Part shown: in pieces, positions 36,940 through 44,599 of the stretch
Layout of the letters: the number at the start of each line of letters is the position of its first letter
How positions within the stretch are numbered: position 1 is the stretch's first letter
Source: Megasphaera_A sueciensis
Lineage (GTDB): Bacteria; Bacillota; Negativicutes; Veillonellales; Megasphaeraceae
Assembly: GCF_050219315.1 (NCBI RefSeq)
Contig: NZ_CP116939.1
Span: forward strand, 496,001 to 560,000
DNA: 64,000 bases
Reading direction: 5' to 3'
Notes under the pieces: generated by a model
What the model was told of the DNA's origin: nothing
Seen by the model: only the letters and a program-made list of their open reading frames with translations
Database searches by the model: none
Program-made: the position numbers and the translations under genes

Positions 36940-36968
36940 TTGATTTAATTTGTGAAAAGTTGTACAAT
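36940..36968 (+). promoter_or_regulatory. Promoter of acd-etfB-etfA with an overlapping Rex-like operator
   Basis: TTGATT (36940-36945), 17-base spacer, TACAAT (36963-36968). Overlapping the -10, bases 36950-36967 read TTGTGAA-AAGT-TGTACAA, matching 12 of 14 fixed positions of the Rex consensus TTGTGAA-N4-TTCACAA. Rex senses NADH/NAD and is known to control bcd-etf genes in clostridia. The match is by eye. Confidence 0.55.
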
Positions 36969-36981
36969 TCAGATGTGGGAG

Positions 36982-37027
36982 ATTAGAACAATCGTGTATA
37001 TGCCGTGTGCATGTATCGTTGTCTAAT
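36982..37027 (+). other. Long imperfect hairpin in the acd leader RNA
   Basis: ATTAGA, CAA and CG (36982-36994, with two bulges) pair with CG, TTG and TCTAAT (37017-37027). GTATATGC (36996-37003) pairs with GCATGTAT (37009-37016) around a 5-base loop. No T tract follows, so it is more likely an mRNA stabiliser or protein target than a terminator. Confidence 0.45.
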
Positions 37028-37114
37028 TGTGGTTATCATAGCTGCTACAGGCTTTCGAAAACACCTGCAAAAGTTAGTTAACAGCGGCAATAACTATATC
37101 TTTTTACAATGCTT

Positions 37115-37130
37115 TTTAGTTTAAACTAAA
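37115..37130. promoter_or_regulatory. 16-bp perfect palindrome before acd
   Basis: TTTAGTTTAAACTAAA is symmetric over all 16 bases and lies about 20 bases before the acd ribosome-binding site. Could be an operator for a second promoter (TTTACA at 37103 is a candidate -35) or fold in the mRNA. Confidence 0.35.
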
Positions 37131-37164
37131 TAGTAAAAACATTCTAAAGGAGAGTGGAAGAATC

Positions 37165-38304
37165 ATGGATTTTAACATGACGGAAGATCAACAAATGTTT
37201 GTAAAATTGGCTAAAGACTTTGGTGAAAAAAGATTAGCCCCGACTATTACCGAACGTGACCATCAAGGTATTTTTGATGAAGCAATCATCAAAGAAATGC
37301 TCGAAATGGGTTTGGGCGGCACATATTTCCCAGAAGAATACGGCGGAGCTGGTGCCGATGTATTGAGCTACATCATGACGGTAGAAGAACTGGCCAAATA
37401 TGATGCAGGCGTCAGCATTACGTTGTCCGGAACCGTATCCTTGTGTGCAAATCCGATTTTTGAATACGGGACAGAAGAACAGAAGAAAAAATTCTTAACT
37501 CCGCTTTGTGAAGGCTCGAAACTGGGTGCGTTCGGCTTAACAGAACCGAATGCCGGCACCGATGCTTCCGGCCAGCAGACCGTTGCAGTAAAAGAAGGCG
37601 ACCATTATATTTTGAATGGTTCCAAAATCTTTATCACCAACGCAGGCGCAGCTGATATCTATATTGTATTCGCTATGACGGATAAGAGCCAGGGCAACCA
37701 TGGTATTACGGCATTCATTCTGGAAAAAGGGATGGAAGGCTTTACCTTTGGCAAGAAAGAAGACAAACTCGGGATCCACACGTCTCAGACGATGGAACTC
37801 GTATTCCAAAATGTAAAAGTTCCTGCTGAAAATATGCTCGGTCAGGAAGGGAAAGGCTTTAAGATTGCTATGCAGACCTTGGACGGCGGCCGTATCGGGG
37901 TAGCCGCACAGGCATTGGGAATCGCGGAAGCCGCTTTGAAAGACGCTGTTGAATATTCCAAACAACGTGTACAGTTCGGCAAACCGATCTGCAAATTCCA
38001 AGCTATTTCCTTCAAACTGGCAGATATGGCAATGAAGATCGAAGCCGCGAGAAACCTGGTATACAAAGCAGCGATGAAGAAACAGGAAAAGAAACCGTAT
38101 TCCGTGGATGCTGCGATGGCAAAATGCTATGCTTCGGATGTAGCTATGGAAGTTGCGGTTGACGCCGTGCAGATTTTCGGCGGCTACGGCTACAGCGAAG
38201 AATATCCCGTTGCCCGTCATCTGCGTGATGCAAAGATTACACAGATATATGAAGGCACGAACGAAGTACAGCGCATGGTTACTTCGGGTGCGTTATTGCG
38301 GTAA
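37165..38304 (+). CDS. acd: Butyryl-CoA (short-chain acyl-CoA) dehydrogenase
   Basis: FAD enzyme of 379 residues that reduces crotonyl-CoA to butyryl-CoA, or the reverse, exchanging electrons with ETF. Motifs: GAFGLTEPNAGTDASGQQT (about 116), YILNGSKIFITNAGAAD, RVQFGKPICKFQ, IFGGYGYSEEYPVAR and the catalytic base E363 in IYEGTNEVQR. The sequence is close to the Megasphaera elsdenii butyryl-CoA dehydrogenase as I recall it, whose catalytic Glu is at the matching place. It leads an operon with etfB and etfA, so a Bcd-EtfAB complex, possibly electron-bifurcating, is expected. Codon use is more C/G-ending than in neighbours. AAAGGAG precedes the ATG. Confidence 0.95.
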   Translation: MDFNMTEDQQMFVKLAKDFGEKRLAPTITERDHQGIFDEAIIKEMLEMGLGGTYFPEEYGGAGADVLSYIMTVEELAKYDAGVSITLSGTVSLCANPIFEYGTEEQKKKFLTPLCEGSKLGAFGLTEPNAGTDASGQQTVAVKEGDHYILNGSKIFITNAGAADIYIVFAMTDKSQGNHGITAFILEKGMEGFTFGKKEDKLGIHTSQTMELVFQNVKVPAENMLGQEGKGFKIAMQTLDGGRIGVAAQALGIAEAALKDAVEYSKQRVQFGKPICKFQAISFKLADMAMKIEAARNLVYKAAMKKQEKKPYSVDAAMAKCYASDVAMEVAVDAVQIFGGYGYSEEYPVARHLRDAKITQIYEGTNEVQRMVTSGALLR

Positions 38305-38383
38305 TTGGCATGACAAAGCAGGTTTGATTGTTGCGTAATCAAGCTGTGGAGACAAGAAAACATTTTTAGGAGGTTAGCGTAAT

Positions 38384-39187
38384 ATGGAAATATTGGTATG
38401 TGTAAAACAAGTACCAGACACGGCAGAAGTAAAAATCGATCCAGTGAAACATACCGTCATTCGTGCGGGTGTGCCTAACATCTTTAATCCATTTGACCAG
38501 AATGCGTTGGAAGCAGCGCTGCAGTTAAAGGATGAACAGGGAGCTAAGGTAACGCTGCTCTCTATGGGGCCGCCGCAGGCTGTGGAAGTACTTCGTGAAG
38601 GACTGGCCATGGGAGCCGATGAAGCGTATTTGCTGACAGACAGAAAAGTCGGCGGTTCGGATACCCTGGCAACCGGCTACTGCCTGGCACAGGCAGTTAG
38701 AAAAGTAGCGGAACTACAGGGGCTGGACCATTTCGACATAATTCTCTGCGGCAAGCAGGCTATTGATGGAGATACAGCTCAGGTCGGTCCGCAGATAGCA
38801 GCGGAACTCGGTATTCCACAGATCACTTACGCAGCTCATATCGCAGTAGAAGGAGAAAAAGTAACGGTAAAACAGCAGAATGAAGAAGGGTATATCGTTA
38901 CGGAAGCATCGTTCCCCGTTCTCATTACGGCTGTAAAAGAATTAAATGAACCGCGGTTCCCGACCATTCGCGGAACCATGAAGGCGAAACGCCGGGAAAT
39001 ACCAACCTTGTCGGCAGAGGATATCAAAGTAGACGAAAGCCGGATCGGCTTGAGCGGCTCGCCGACGAATGTCCGCAAAATCTTCACTCCGCCTCAGAGA
39101 ACGCAGGGTCTTATTTTGAACAATGAAGATGTTGCTGTATCTGTTGCTACGTTGATGGAAAAATTAGCAGAACAGAAGATAATTTAA
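38384..39187 (+). CDS. etfB: Electron transfer flavoprotein beta subunit
   Basis: 267 residues. Begins MEILVCVKQVPDTAEVKIDP, the standard EtfB start. NPFDQNALEAALQLKDE and the loop DGDTAQVGPQIAAELGIP (residues about 127-145) bind the flavin/AMP site, and VKELNEPRFPTIRGTMKAKRREIP is the EtfB signature (about 185-208). With EtfA it carries electrons to or from the acyl-CoA dehydrogenase encoded just upstream; the bifurcating form binds a second FAD in this subunit. GGAGG before the ATG. The gene is visibly GC-richer than the genes outside the operon. Confidence 0.96.
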   Translation: MEILVCVKQVPDTAEVKIDPVKHTVIRAGVPNIFNPFDQNALEAALQLKDEQGAKVTLLSMGPPQAVEVLREGLAMGADEAYLLTDRKVGGSDTLATGYCLAQAVRKVAELQGLDHFDIILCGKQAIDGDTAQVGPQIAAELGIPQITYAAHIAVEGEKVTVKQQNEEGYIVTEASFPVLITAVKELNEPRFPTIRGTMKAKRREIPTLSAEDIKVDESRIGLSGSPTNVRKIFTPPQRTQGLILNNEDVAVSVATLMEKLAEQKII

Positions 39188-39208
39188 TTCTAAGGAGGAA
39201 ACGTGAAG

Positions 39209-40216
39209 ATGGATTTGGCTAATTACAAAGGCGTGTATGTCATCGCTGAACAATTTGAAGGCAAACTGCGCAATGTATCGTTGGAATTGTTAGGCCAGGG
39301 CAGGATATTGGCCGACAAAATCGGAGACGAAGTAGGGGCCGTCTTGATCGGCAGCGGGGTAACCCCGCTGGCTCAGGAATTGATTGCCCACGGAGCGCAT
39401 AAGGTATATGTGTATGACGACCCGAGACTGGAACAATACAATACGACGGCGTATGCGAAGGTATTGCAGCACTTCTTTGAAGAAGTAAAACCGAACGTAT
39501 TTCTGGTAGGGGCGACGAATATCGGACGGGATTTAGGACCGCGCGTAGCCAATGTATTAAAGACCGGTCTGACAGCAGACTGCACGGGACTGGATGTGGA
39601 TGACGACGGAAAGACGATCGTATGGACGCGTCCGGCACTGGGCGGGAATATCATGGCAGAAATCGTATGCCGTGAAAATCGGCCGCAGATGGGTACGGTT
39701 CGACCGAATGTATTTAAGAAACCGGCAGCCGACGCATCCGCGACGGGCGAAATCATCAACATGAAGGCGGAACTGAGTGATGGCGACTTCATGACGAAGT
39801 TCGTAGAACTGATTAAAATGGGCGGCGGCGGCGTCAAGATAGAAGAAGCCGACGTTATCATATCCGGCGGCCGAGGAATGAACGGCTCGGAACCGTTCGA
39901 AGGAATGCTGAAGGAACTGGCGACCTTGCTGGGAGGAGCCGTAGGAGCTTCCCGTGCTGCGGTAGATGCCGGCTGGATAGATGCACTGCATCAGGTAGGA
40001 CAGACCGGAAAGACTGTAGGCCCGAAGATTTATGTGGCTTGCGGGATATCCGGGGCAATCCAGCATTTAGCGGGTATGACAGGATCGGACTGCATCATCG
40101 CGATCAACAAAGATCCGGATGCTCCTATCTTCCAGGTTTGCGACTATGGTATCGTAGGAGATGCGTTTGAAGTAGTTCCTAAGATCACAGAAGCGATCAA
40201 AAAACTTAAAGGTTGA
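39209..40216 (+). CDS. etfA: Electron transfer flavoprotein alpha subunit
   Basis: 335 residues. N-terminal domain begins MDLANYKGVYVIAEQFEGKLRNVSLELL. The C-terminal FAD domain holds GGRGM, LGGAVGASRAAVDAGWI, GQTGKTVGPKIYVACGISGAIQH and SDCIIAINKDPDAPIF, the family signature. It closely resembles M. elsdenii EtfA from memory, which also starts MDLA; this is why ATG 39209 is preferred over the GTG at 39203, both behind AAGGAGG. Last gene of acd-etfB-etfA and followed by a clear terminator. The region is the most GC-rich stretch of the window. Confidence 0.96.
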   Translation: MDLANYKGVYVIAEQFEGKLRNVSLELLGQGRILADKIGDEVGAVLIGSGVTPLAQELIAHGAHKVYVYDDPRLEQYNTTAYAKVLQHFFEEVKPNVFLVGATNIGRDLGPRVANVLKTGLTADCTGLDVDDDGKTIVWTRPALGGNIMAEIVCRENRPQMGTVRPNVFKKPAADASATGEIINMKAELSDGDFMTKFVELIKMGGGGVKIEEADVIISGGRGMNGSEPFEGMLKELATLLGGAVGASRAAVDAGWIDALHQVGQTGKTVGPKIYVACGISGAIQHLAGMTGSDCIIAINKDPDAPIFQVCDYGIVGDAFEVVPKITEAIKKLKG

Positions 40217-40229
40217 TTTTTGATCATAT

Positions 40230-40267
40230 AAAAGGCTGCTGCTGTTATGCGGCAGCCTTTTAATTTT
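40230..40267 (+). terminator. Terminator after etfA
   Basis: AAAAGGCTGC (40230-40239) pairs with GCAGCCTTTT (40252-40261), followed by an AT-rich TTTTG tail. Confidence 0.82.
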
Positions 40268-40368
40268 GTTTTCCATGATAACATGGGTTAGTAAGATCGG
40301 CATATCCATATGTGTGTGATTGGTATTGTATCACGATAGGAATACTGTCAGTAAAAGATATAGTAACA

Positions 40369-40398
40369 CGAATATAAAGTTTCTTGACTTTATATTCG
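40369..40398. promoter_or_regulatory. 12-bp-arm inverted repeat over the thrS -35
   Basis: CGAATATAAAGT (40369-40380) and ACTTTATATTCG (40387-40398) are perfectly complementary around a 6-base gap TTCTTG. The -35 hexamer (40384-40389) falls inside, so a bound dimer would block polymerase. There is no T tract after the right arm. The 100 bases between this and the etfA terminator hold nothing I recognise. Confidence 0.6.
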
Positions 40399-40412
40399 TA
40401 CAGTCGTATAAT
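40384..40412 (+). promoter_or_regulatory. Promoter of thrS
   Basis: TTGACT (40384-40389), 17-base spacer, TATAAT (40407-40412): a near-consensus sigma-A promoter. Expected start about 40419. Confidence 0.85.
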
Positions 40413-40418
40413 TACGTC

Positions 40419-40678
40419 ATACATAGAATATAGTTATATATGTAAACAGCTTAGATAAGGACATGACAGGCCGTATGTTTTATTCAGAGAGGAGTATGAA
40501 TGGTGTGAGTACTCTATAAAACTAGTTTTGTTACCGCCTTGGAGCTTGTGGGAAGAATATGTAGTATTCCTTCACGGTCGTACCGTTATAACGCTTGAGT
40601 ACATGAGCATATTGCTTATGAACTAGGGTGGAACCACGTGAGTAAACTCTCGTCCCTTGAGGATGAGAGTTTTTTTGT
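40419..40678 (+). ncRNA. T-box riboswitch controlling thrS
   Basis: AGGGTGGAACCACG (40625-40638) is the T-box sequence. Stem I shows CAGAGAGG and GGTGTGAGTACTC. The specifier codon is ACC (Thr, 40533-40535), followed by a purine and five bases before GGAGC. The terminator AAACTCTCGTCC (40644-40655) pairs with GGATGAGAGTTT (from 40661) and runs into T7. Uncharged tRNA-Thr(GGU) would allow readthrough into thrS. Confidence 0.93.
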
Positions 40679-40700
40679 ACAAAAAAGGAGGATGTTTTAT

Positions 40701-42608
40701 ATGGCTGAATTAATTTTGAAAGACGGAAGCAAAAAGTCCTTTGCTGATGGTATTTCTTTACAGCAAGCTGTACATGAAATCAGTAACAGTTTGGAAAAAA
40801 AAGTGTTAGTTGCTAAAGTTAATGATCAGGTAACGGATTTAAGAGAAACTATCGTTGATGGTTCTCACGTTGAATTTTTAACCTTTGCGGATCAAGAGGG
40901 GAAAGATACTCTTCGGCACACTGCGTCCCATATTATGGCGCAGGCCGTTAAAAGACTTTTTAAAGATGTGAAGTTAGCCATTGGTCCGTCTATTGAAAAC
41001 GGTTTTTATTATGATTTTGATACAGAACATCGTTTTACACAAGATGATTTTGTTTCTATTGAAGAAGAAATGCGTAAAATTGTTAAAGAAAACCTTCCAC
41101 TTACAAAAGAACTTGTTTCTCGTACCGATGCGATTAACCTGTTTACTGATATGAAGGAAGAGTACAAAGTCGAACTTATTCAAGATTTACCGGAAGATGC
41201 TCAAATTTCTCTTTACCGTCAGGGAGAATATGTTGATCTTTGCGCAGGTCCTCATGTTGCGGCTACGGGCCAAGTAAAAGCTTTTAAGCTTCAAACCGTG
41301 GCAGGTGCTTATTGGCGCGGTGATGAACATAATAAAATGCTGCAGCGTATCTATGGTACTGCCTTTTTGAAGCAAGAAGACTTAGATGAATATCTCCACA
41401 TGCTTGAAGAAGCAGAAAAACGTGATCATCGTAAACTTGGCAAGGAATTGGATTTATTCAGTTTTCACGAAGAAGGACCTGGATTTCCTTTCTTTCATCC
41501 CAAAGGAATGGTTCTTCGGAAGAATCTTTTAAAACTTTGGTATGAACTTCATGAAGAAGCAGAATATGATGAAATCAGTACTCCTATGATTTTAAATCGA
41601 CAGTTGTGGGAACAATCCGGTCATTGGGATCATTATCGTGATAATATGTATTTTACTACTATTGACAATGAACCATATGCCATTAAACCGATGAATTGTC
41701 CTGGCGGCATTCTTGTTTATAAGAGTAAAATTCACAGTTATCGTGATTTCCCGATGCGAATGGCCGAATTGGGACTCGTACACCGGCATGAATTACATGG
41801 AGCACTTCATGGACTCTTCCGTGTTCGCTGCTTTACGCAAGATGATGCACATATTTTTATGCTGCCGAGTCAGATGAAGGAAGAATTAAAGGGTGTCATG
41901 GATCTTTTTGCTAAAGCCTATGGAATCTTTGGTTTGGAATATCATGTGGAATTGTCTACACGTCCTGACGACTCCATGGGATCTGATGAAATTTGGGAAT
42001 TGGCGACGAATACGCTGCGCGAAGTTGTCGAAGAAAAAGGTGTGCCGTATGTTATTAATGAAGGCGACGGCGCTTTCTACGGACCCAAACTTGATTTTCA
42101 TGTTAAAGATTCCATTGGCCGTACTTGGCAGTGTGGTACTATTCAGCTAGATATGCTGATGCCGGAACGTTTTGATATGACTTATATCGGAGAAGATGGA
42201 CAAAAACATCGTCCTGTTATGATTCACCGTACTTGCTTCGGCAGTGTGGAACGTTTCCTTGGCATTCTTATTGAAAATTATGCGGGAGCGTTTCCTGTTT
42301 GGCTGGCTCCGGTTCAAATTAAATTGCTTCCTATTACAGATAAGCATTTGCCCCATGCGTTGGCTTTGCGTAAAAAATTCAAAAAACTTGGCATTCGTGT
42401 TGAAGTAGATGAAAGCAATGAAAAAATAGGGTACAAGATTCGTAAAGCACAAATGGAAAAAGTCCCGTATATGGGTATTATTGGGGATAAAGAAGTCGAA
42501 GGCAACACCTTGTCTCTTCGTGATCGCAGCAAAGGAGATATAGGCGCCAAATCTGTCGATGAAGTCATTGCCCATATTCAGGAATTGAATGAATCCCGTA
42601 AAGGATAA
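40701..42608 (+). CDS. thrS: Threonyl-tRNA synthetase
   Basis: Class II synthetase of 635 residues. Order: TGS domain (MAELILKDGSKKSFADGISL), editing domain with HTASHIMAQAVKRLF (the HxxxH-type motif) and CAGPHV, then the catalytic core (GPGFPFFHPKGMVLRKNLL, MNCPGGILVYKS, FRVRCFTQDDAHIFM, GPKLDFHVKDSIGRTWQCGTIQLD). The anticodon-binding domain is VWLAPVQIKLLPI onward. The zinc ligands Cys/His/His are present in MNCPG, EHGAL-like LHGALHG and the IHRTCFGS region. ATG 40701 follows AGGAGG at 9 bases; an in-frame reading from 40638 falls inside the T-box and is not real. Confidence 0.98.
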   Translation: MAELILKDGSKKSFADGISLQQAVHEISNSLEKKVLVAKVNDQVTDLRETIVDGSHVEFLTFADQEGKDTLRHTASHIMAQAVKRLFKDVKLAIGPSIENGFYYDFDTEHRFTQDDFVSIEEEMRKIVKENLPLTKELVSRTDAINLFTDMKEEYKVELIQDLPEDAQISLYRQGEYVDLCAGPHVAATGQVKAFKLQTVAGAYWRGDEHNKMLQRIYGTAFLKQEDLDEYLHMLEEAEKRDHRKLGKELDLFSFHEEGPGFPFFHPKGMVLRKNLLKLWYELHEEAEYDEISTPMILNRQLWEQSGHWDHYRDNMYFTTIDNEPYAIKPMNCPGGILVYKSKIHSYRDFPMRMAELGLVHRHELHGALHGLFRVRCFTQDDAHIFMLPSQMKEELKGVMDLFAKAYGIFGLEYHVELSTRPDDSMGSDEIWELATNTLREVVEEKGVPYVINEGDGAFYGPKLDFHVKDSIGRTWQCGTIQLDMLMPERFDMTYIGEDGQKHRPVMIHRTCFGSVERFLGILIENYAGAFPVWLAPVQIKLLPITDKHLPHALALRKKFKKLGIRVEVDESNEKIGYKIRKAQMEKVPYMGIIGDKEVEGNTLSLRDRSKGDIGAKSVDEVIAHIQELNESRKG

Positions 42609-42669
42609 GAAGATACATATAATATAAGATATTGTAAAAATTTCAATAAAACAATATAATTAAAATAAG

Positions 42670-42712
42670 CAAGGCATATAGAATTTCATGAAAAGGAGTT
42701 CCATATGCCTTC
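42670..42712 (+). terminator. Possible terminator hairpin after thrS
   Basis: AAGGCATAT (42671-42679) pairs with ATATGCCTT (42703-42711), extended by GAA/TTC inside; the tail CCTTGTTGTTT is only partly T-rich. The remaining bases up to 42852 contain no gene. Confidence 0.4.
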
Positions 42713-42852
42713 CTTGTTGTTTATATATTTATGTCGTCAGCTGATTTGGCATGTAAAGTCAGACAGCTTTTTTTGCAGTTGTTATGTTTCGGCAGCATTT
42801 GTGAAGCAAGAATAGAAATAACAGAAACATTACGGCGAATAGAGAGGAATTT

Positions 42853-43722
42853 ATGATTATTAATTGGTATCCCGGCCACATGGCAAAAGCCAGACGGCTG
42901 ATTGAAGAAAATATAAAGATGATGGATGTAGTCATTGAATTGCTGGATGCACGTATACCTATAAGCAGTTCTAATCCGATGATTTCGAGAATGATAGGGG
43001 AAAAGCCGTCGGTCTTAGTACTCAATAAAGCAGATCTTGCAGATGAGGCAGTGCTTAAAAAATGGATAGTTTATTATAAACAGCAGGGACGTATTGTTAT
43101 TGCACTGGACAGTAAAGGGGGAAAAGGGGTAAAGCCTTTGGTAGCAGAAGTTAGAAAGCTGGCAGCTCCGAAACTGGAACATTGGCAAAAAAGGGGACTT
43201 AAGACACGAAGTGTCCGGACGATGATCTTGGGTATTCCTAATGTGGGTAAATCAACGTTGATTAATAAGTTATCCCGCAGCAGCGTAGCCAGAACAGCCG
43301 ATAAGCCGGGAGAAACCAAAGGAAAACAATGGGTGCGTATTGCCAATCAGCTTGATTTATTGGATACGCCGGGAGTACTATGGCCTAAATTGGAAAATCA
43401 AATATGTGCATACCGATTAGCTGCTACCGGTGCTATTTCGGATACGGTTTTTGATATGCAGGATGTAGTGACAAAGTTAATCGGCGAATTACGTGTACAT
43501 TACCCGCAGAAACTTTGTGACCGGTATAAAATAGATCGGTTGTCGGGAACACCGCAGGAAACAATCGAATACATCGGCAGAAAACGAGGGTGTATTGTAG
43601 CTGGAAACATGATAGATTTGGAAAAAACGTATAAACTTATTTTAAAAGAATATCGAGAAGGAAAAATAGGAGAGATTTCATTGGATCGTGTAGAAGACTT
43701 TGCTATAAAAGGTAAACTATAA
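42853..43722 (+). CDS. rbgA: Ribosome biogenesis GTPase RbgA (YlqF)
   Basis: 289-residue circularly permuted GTPase needed for late 50S subunit assembly. The G motifs come in permuted order: G4 LNKAD (about 55), then G1 GIPNVGKSTL (about 128), then G3 DTPGVLWPK (about 174). The N-terminal INWYPGHMAKARR is the family hallmark and the C-terminal helical domain contacts RNA. GAGAGGAA lies before the ATG. Its stop codon overlaps the rnhB start by one base, the same rbgA-rnhB order seen in Bacillus. Confidence 0.96.
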   Translation: MIINWYPGHMAKARRLIEENIKMMDVVIELLDARIPISSSNPMISRMIGEKPSVLVLNKADLADEAVLKKWIVYYKQQGRIVIALDSKGGKGVKPLVAEVRKLAAPKLEHWQKRGLKTRSVRTMILGIPNVGKSTLINKLSRSSVARTADKPGETKGKQWVRIANQLDLLDTPGVLWPKLENQICAYRLAATGAISDTVFDMQDVVTKLIGELRVHYPQKLCDRYKIDRLSGTPQETIEYIGRKRGCIVAGNMIDLEKTYKLILKEYREGKIGEISLDRVEDFAIKGKL

Positions 43723-44504
43723 TGGATATTTCAAAAGTAAGTGTAAAAGATATAAGAAAAATGTTGGAAAATGAGGAAACACATATTCCGTCATTATTGG
43801 AGGCGATGGAGGCGGATTCCCGGCATTCCGTCTATAAATTAAGAACTGCATTTTTAAAACGAAAACTGCGTGAAGAACAAGAACGGGAACGATTGGAGGC
43901 TATGTTTTCTTTTGAAACATTTTACTATAACCAAGGTATCTATCATATAGCGGGTGTTGATGAAGCGGGGCGTGGTCCTGTTGCCGGTCCGGTTATGGTT
44001 GCCGCTGTTATTTTACCGCCGTTTTGGGAATGTCCGGGTTTGAATGACAGTAAAAAAGTAGCACCTAAAAAAAGGGAAATTTTATATGATATAATTATGA
44101 AAGAAGCAGTGGCTGTATCTTGTATCGCTAAATCAGAAGAAGATATTGATGCCCTTGATATTTATCATGCGACACAACAGGGAATGTATGAGGCCGTAGG
44201 TGCATTGAAAATACAGGCACAGTCTGTATTGGTTGATGCAATGCCGCTTCCGGCTTTAACTGTTTCACACCGTTCTATTATAAAGGGTGATGCAAAAAGC
44301 GCATCTATAGCAGCCGCTTCTATTGTTGCAAAGGTCACACGAGATCGATTAATGAATAAGTACGACAAACAATATCCGCAATATGGATTCTCTGAACATA
44401 AAGGATATTTGACGCAAAAGCATTTGGAGGCGATACAACAATTTGGACCCTGCCCTATTCATCGCCATTCTTTTGAACCAATAAAATCAATGATACAGAA
44501 ATAA
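43722..44504 (+). CDS. rnhB: Ribonuclease HII
   Basis: Cleaves the RNA strand of RNA/DNA hybrids and single ribonucleotides in DNA. 260 residues. The catalytic core begins GVDEAGRGPVAGPVMVAAVIL (Asp and Glu of DEAGRG), with LNDSKKVAPKKRE, VLVDAMPLP (third Asp) and GDAKSASIAAASIVAKVTRDRLM. A ~75-residue basic N-terminal extension before the core is typical of the Bacillus/Clostridia form. ATG overlaps the rbgA TAA by one base. Convergent with corA; the hairpin between them serves mainly the minus strand. Confidence 0.95.
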   Translation: MDISKVSVKDIRKMLENEETHIPSLLEAMEADSRHSVYKLRTAFLKRKLREEQERERLEAMFSFETFYYNQGIYHIAGVDEAGRGPVAGPVMVAAVILPPFWECPGLNDSKKVAPKKREILYDIIMKEAVAVSCIAKSEEDIDALDIYHATQQGMYEAVGALKIQAQSVLVDAMPLPALTVSHRSIIKGDAKSASIAAASIVAKVTRDRLMNKYDKQYPQYGFSEHKGYLTQKHLEAIQQFGPCPIHRHSFEPIKSMIQK

Positions 44505-44542
44505 ACAAATAGCAGTCCATGCCATTGAGGGTATTTTTAACA

Positions 44543-44582
44543 TAAAAAAAATCTGTAACAAGATTTTTATCTGTTACAGATT
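44543..44582 (-). terminator. Terminator of the corA-type gene
   Basis: Read on the minus strand: AATCTGTAACA, 11-base loop, TGTTACAGATT, then T8. On the plus strand no T tract follows, so it serves the minus-strand gene. Confidence 0.82.
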
Positions 44583-44599
44583 CGAAGAATCGCAATAAA

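Larger units (their letters stand above)
36641..37164 (+). other. 524-base AT-rich regulatory region upstream of acd
   Basis: No gene seen. The left third holds three copies of a TTATATTGT motif. The middle (36750-36939) is AT-rich with no structure I can name. The right part holds the promoter, a Rex-like operator, a long leader hairpin, a 16-bp palindrome and an AAAGGAG ribosome-binding site before the ATG at 37165. The predicted untranslated leader is about 190 bases. Confidence 0.6.

Noticed and set aside
40638..40700. In-frame upstream extension of thrS (21 codons from 40638)
   Set aside because: It lies within the T-box and terminator of the leader; the real start at 40701 has AGGAGG.
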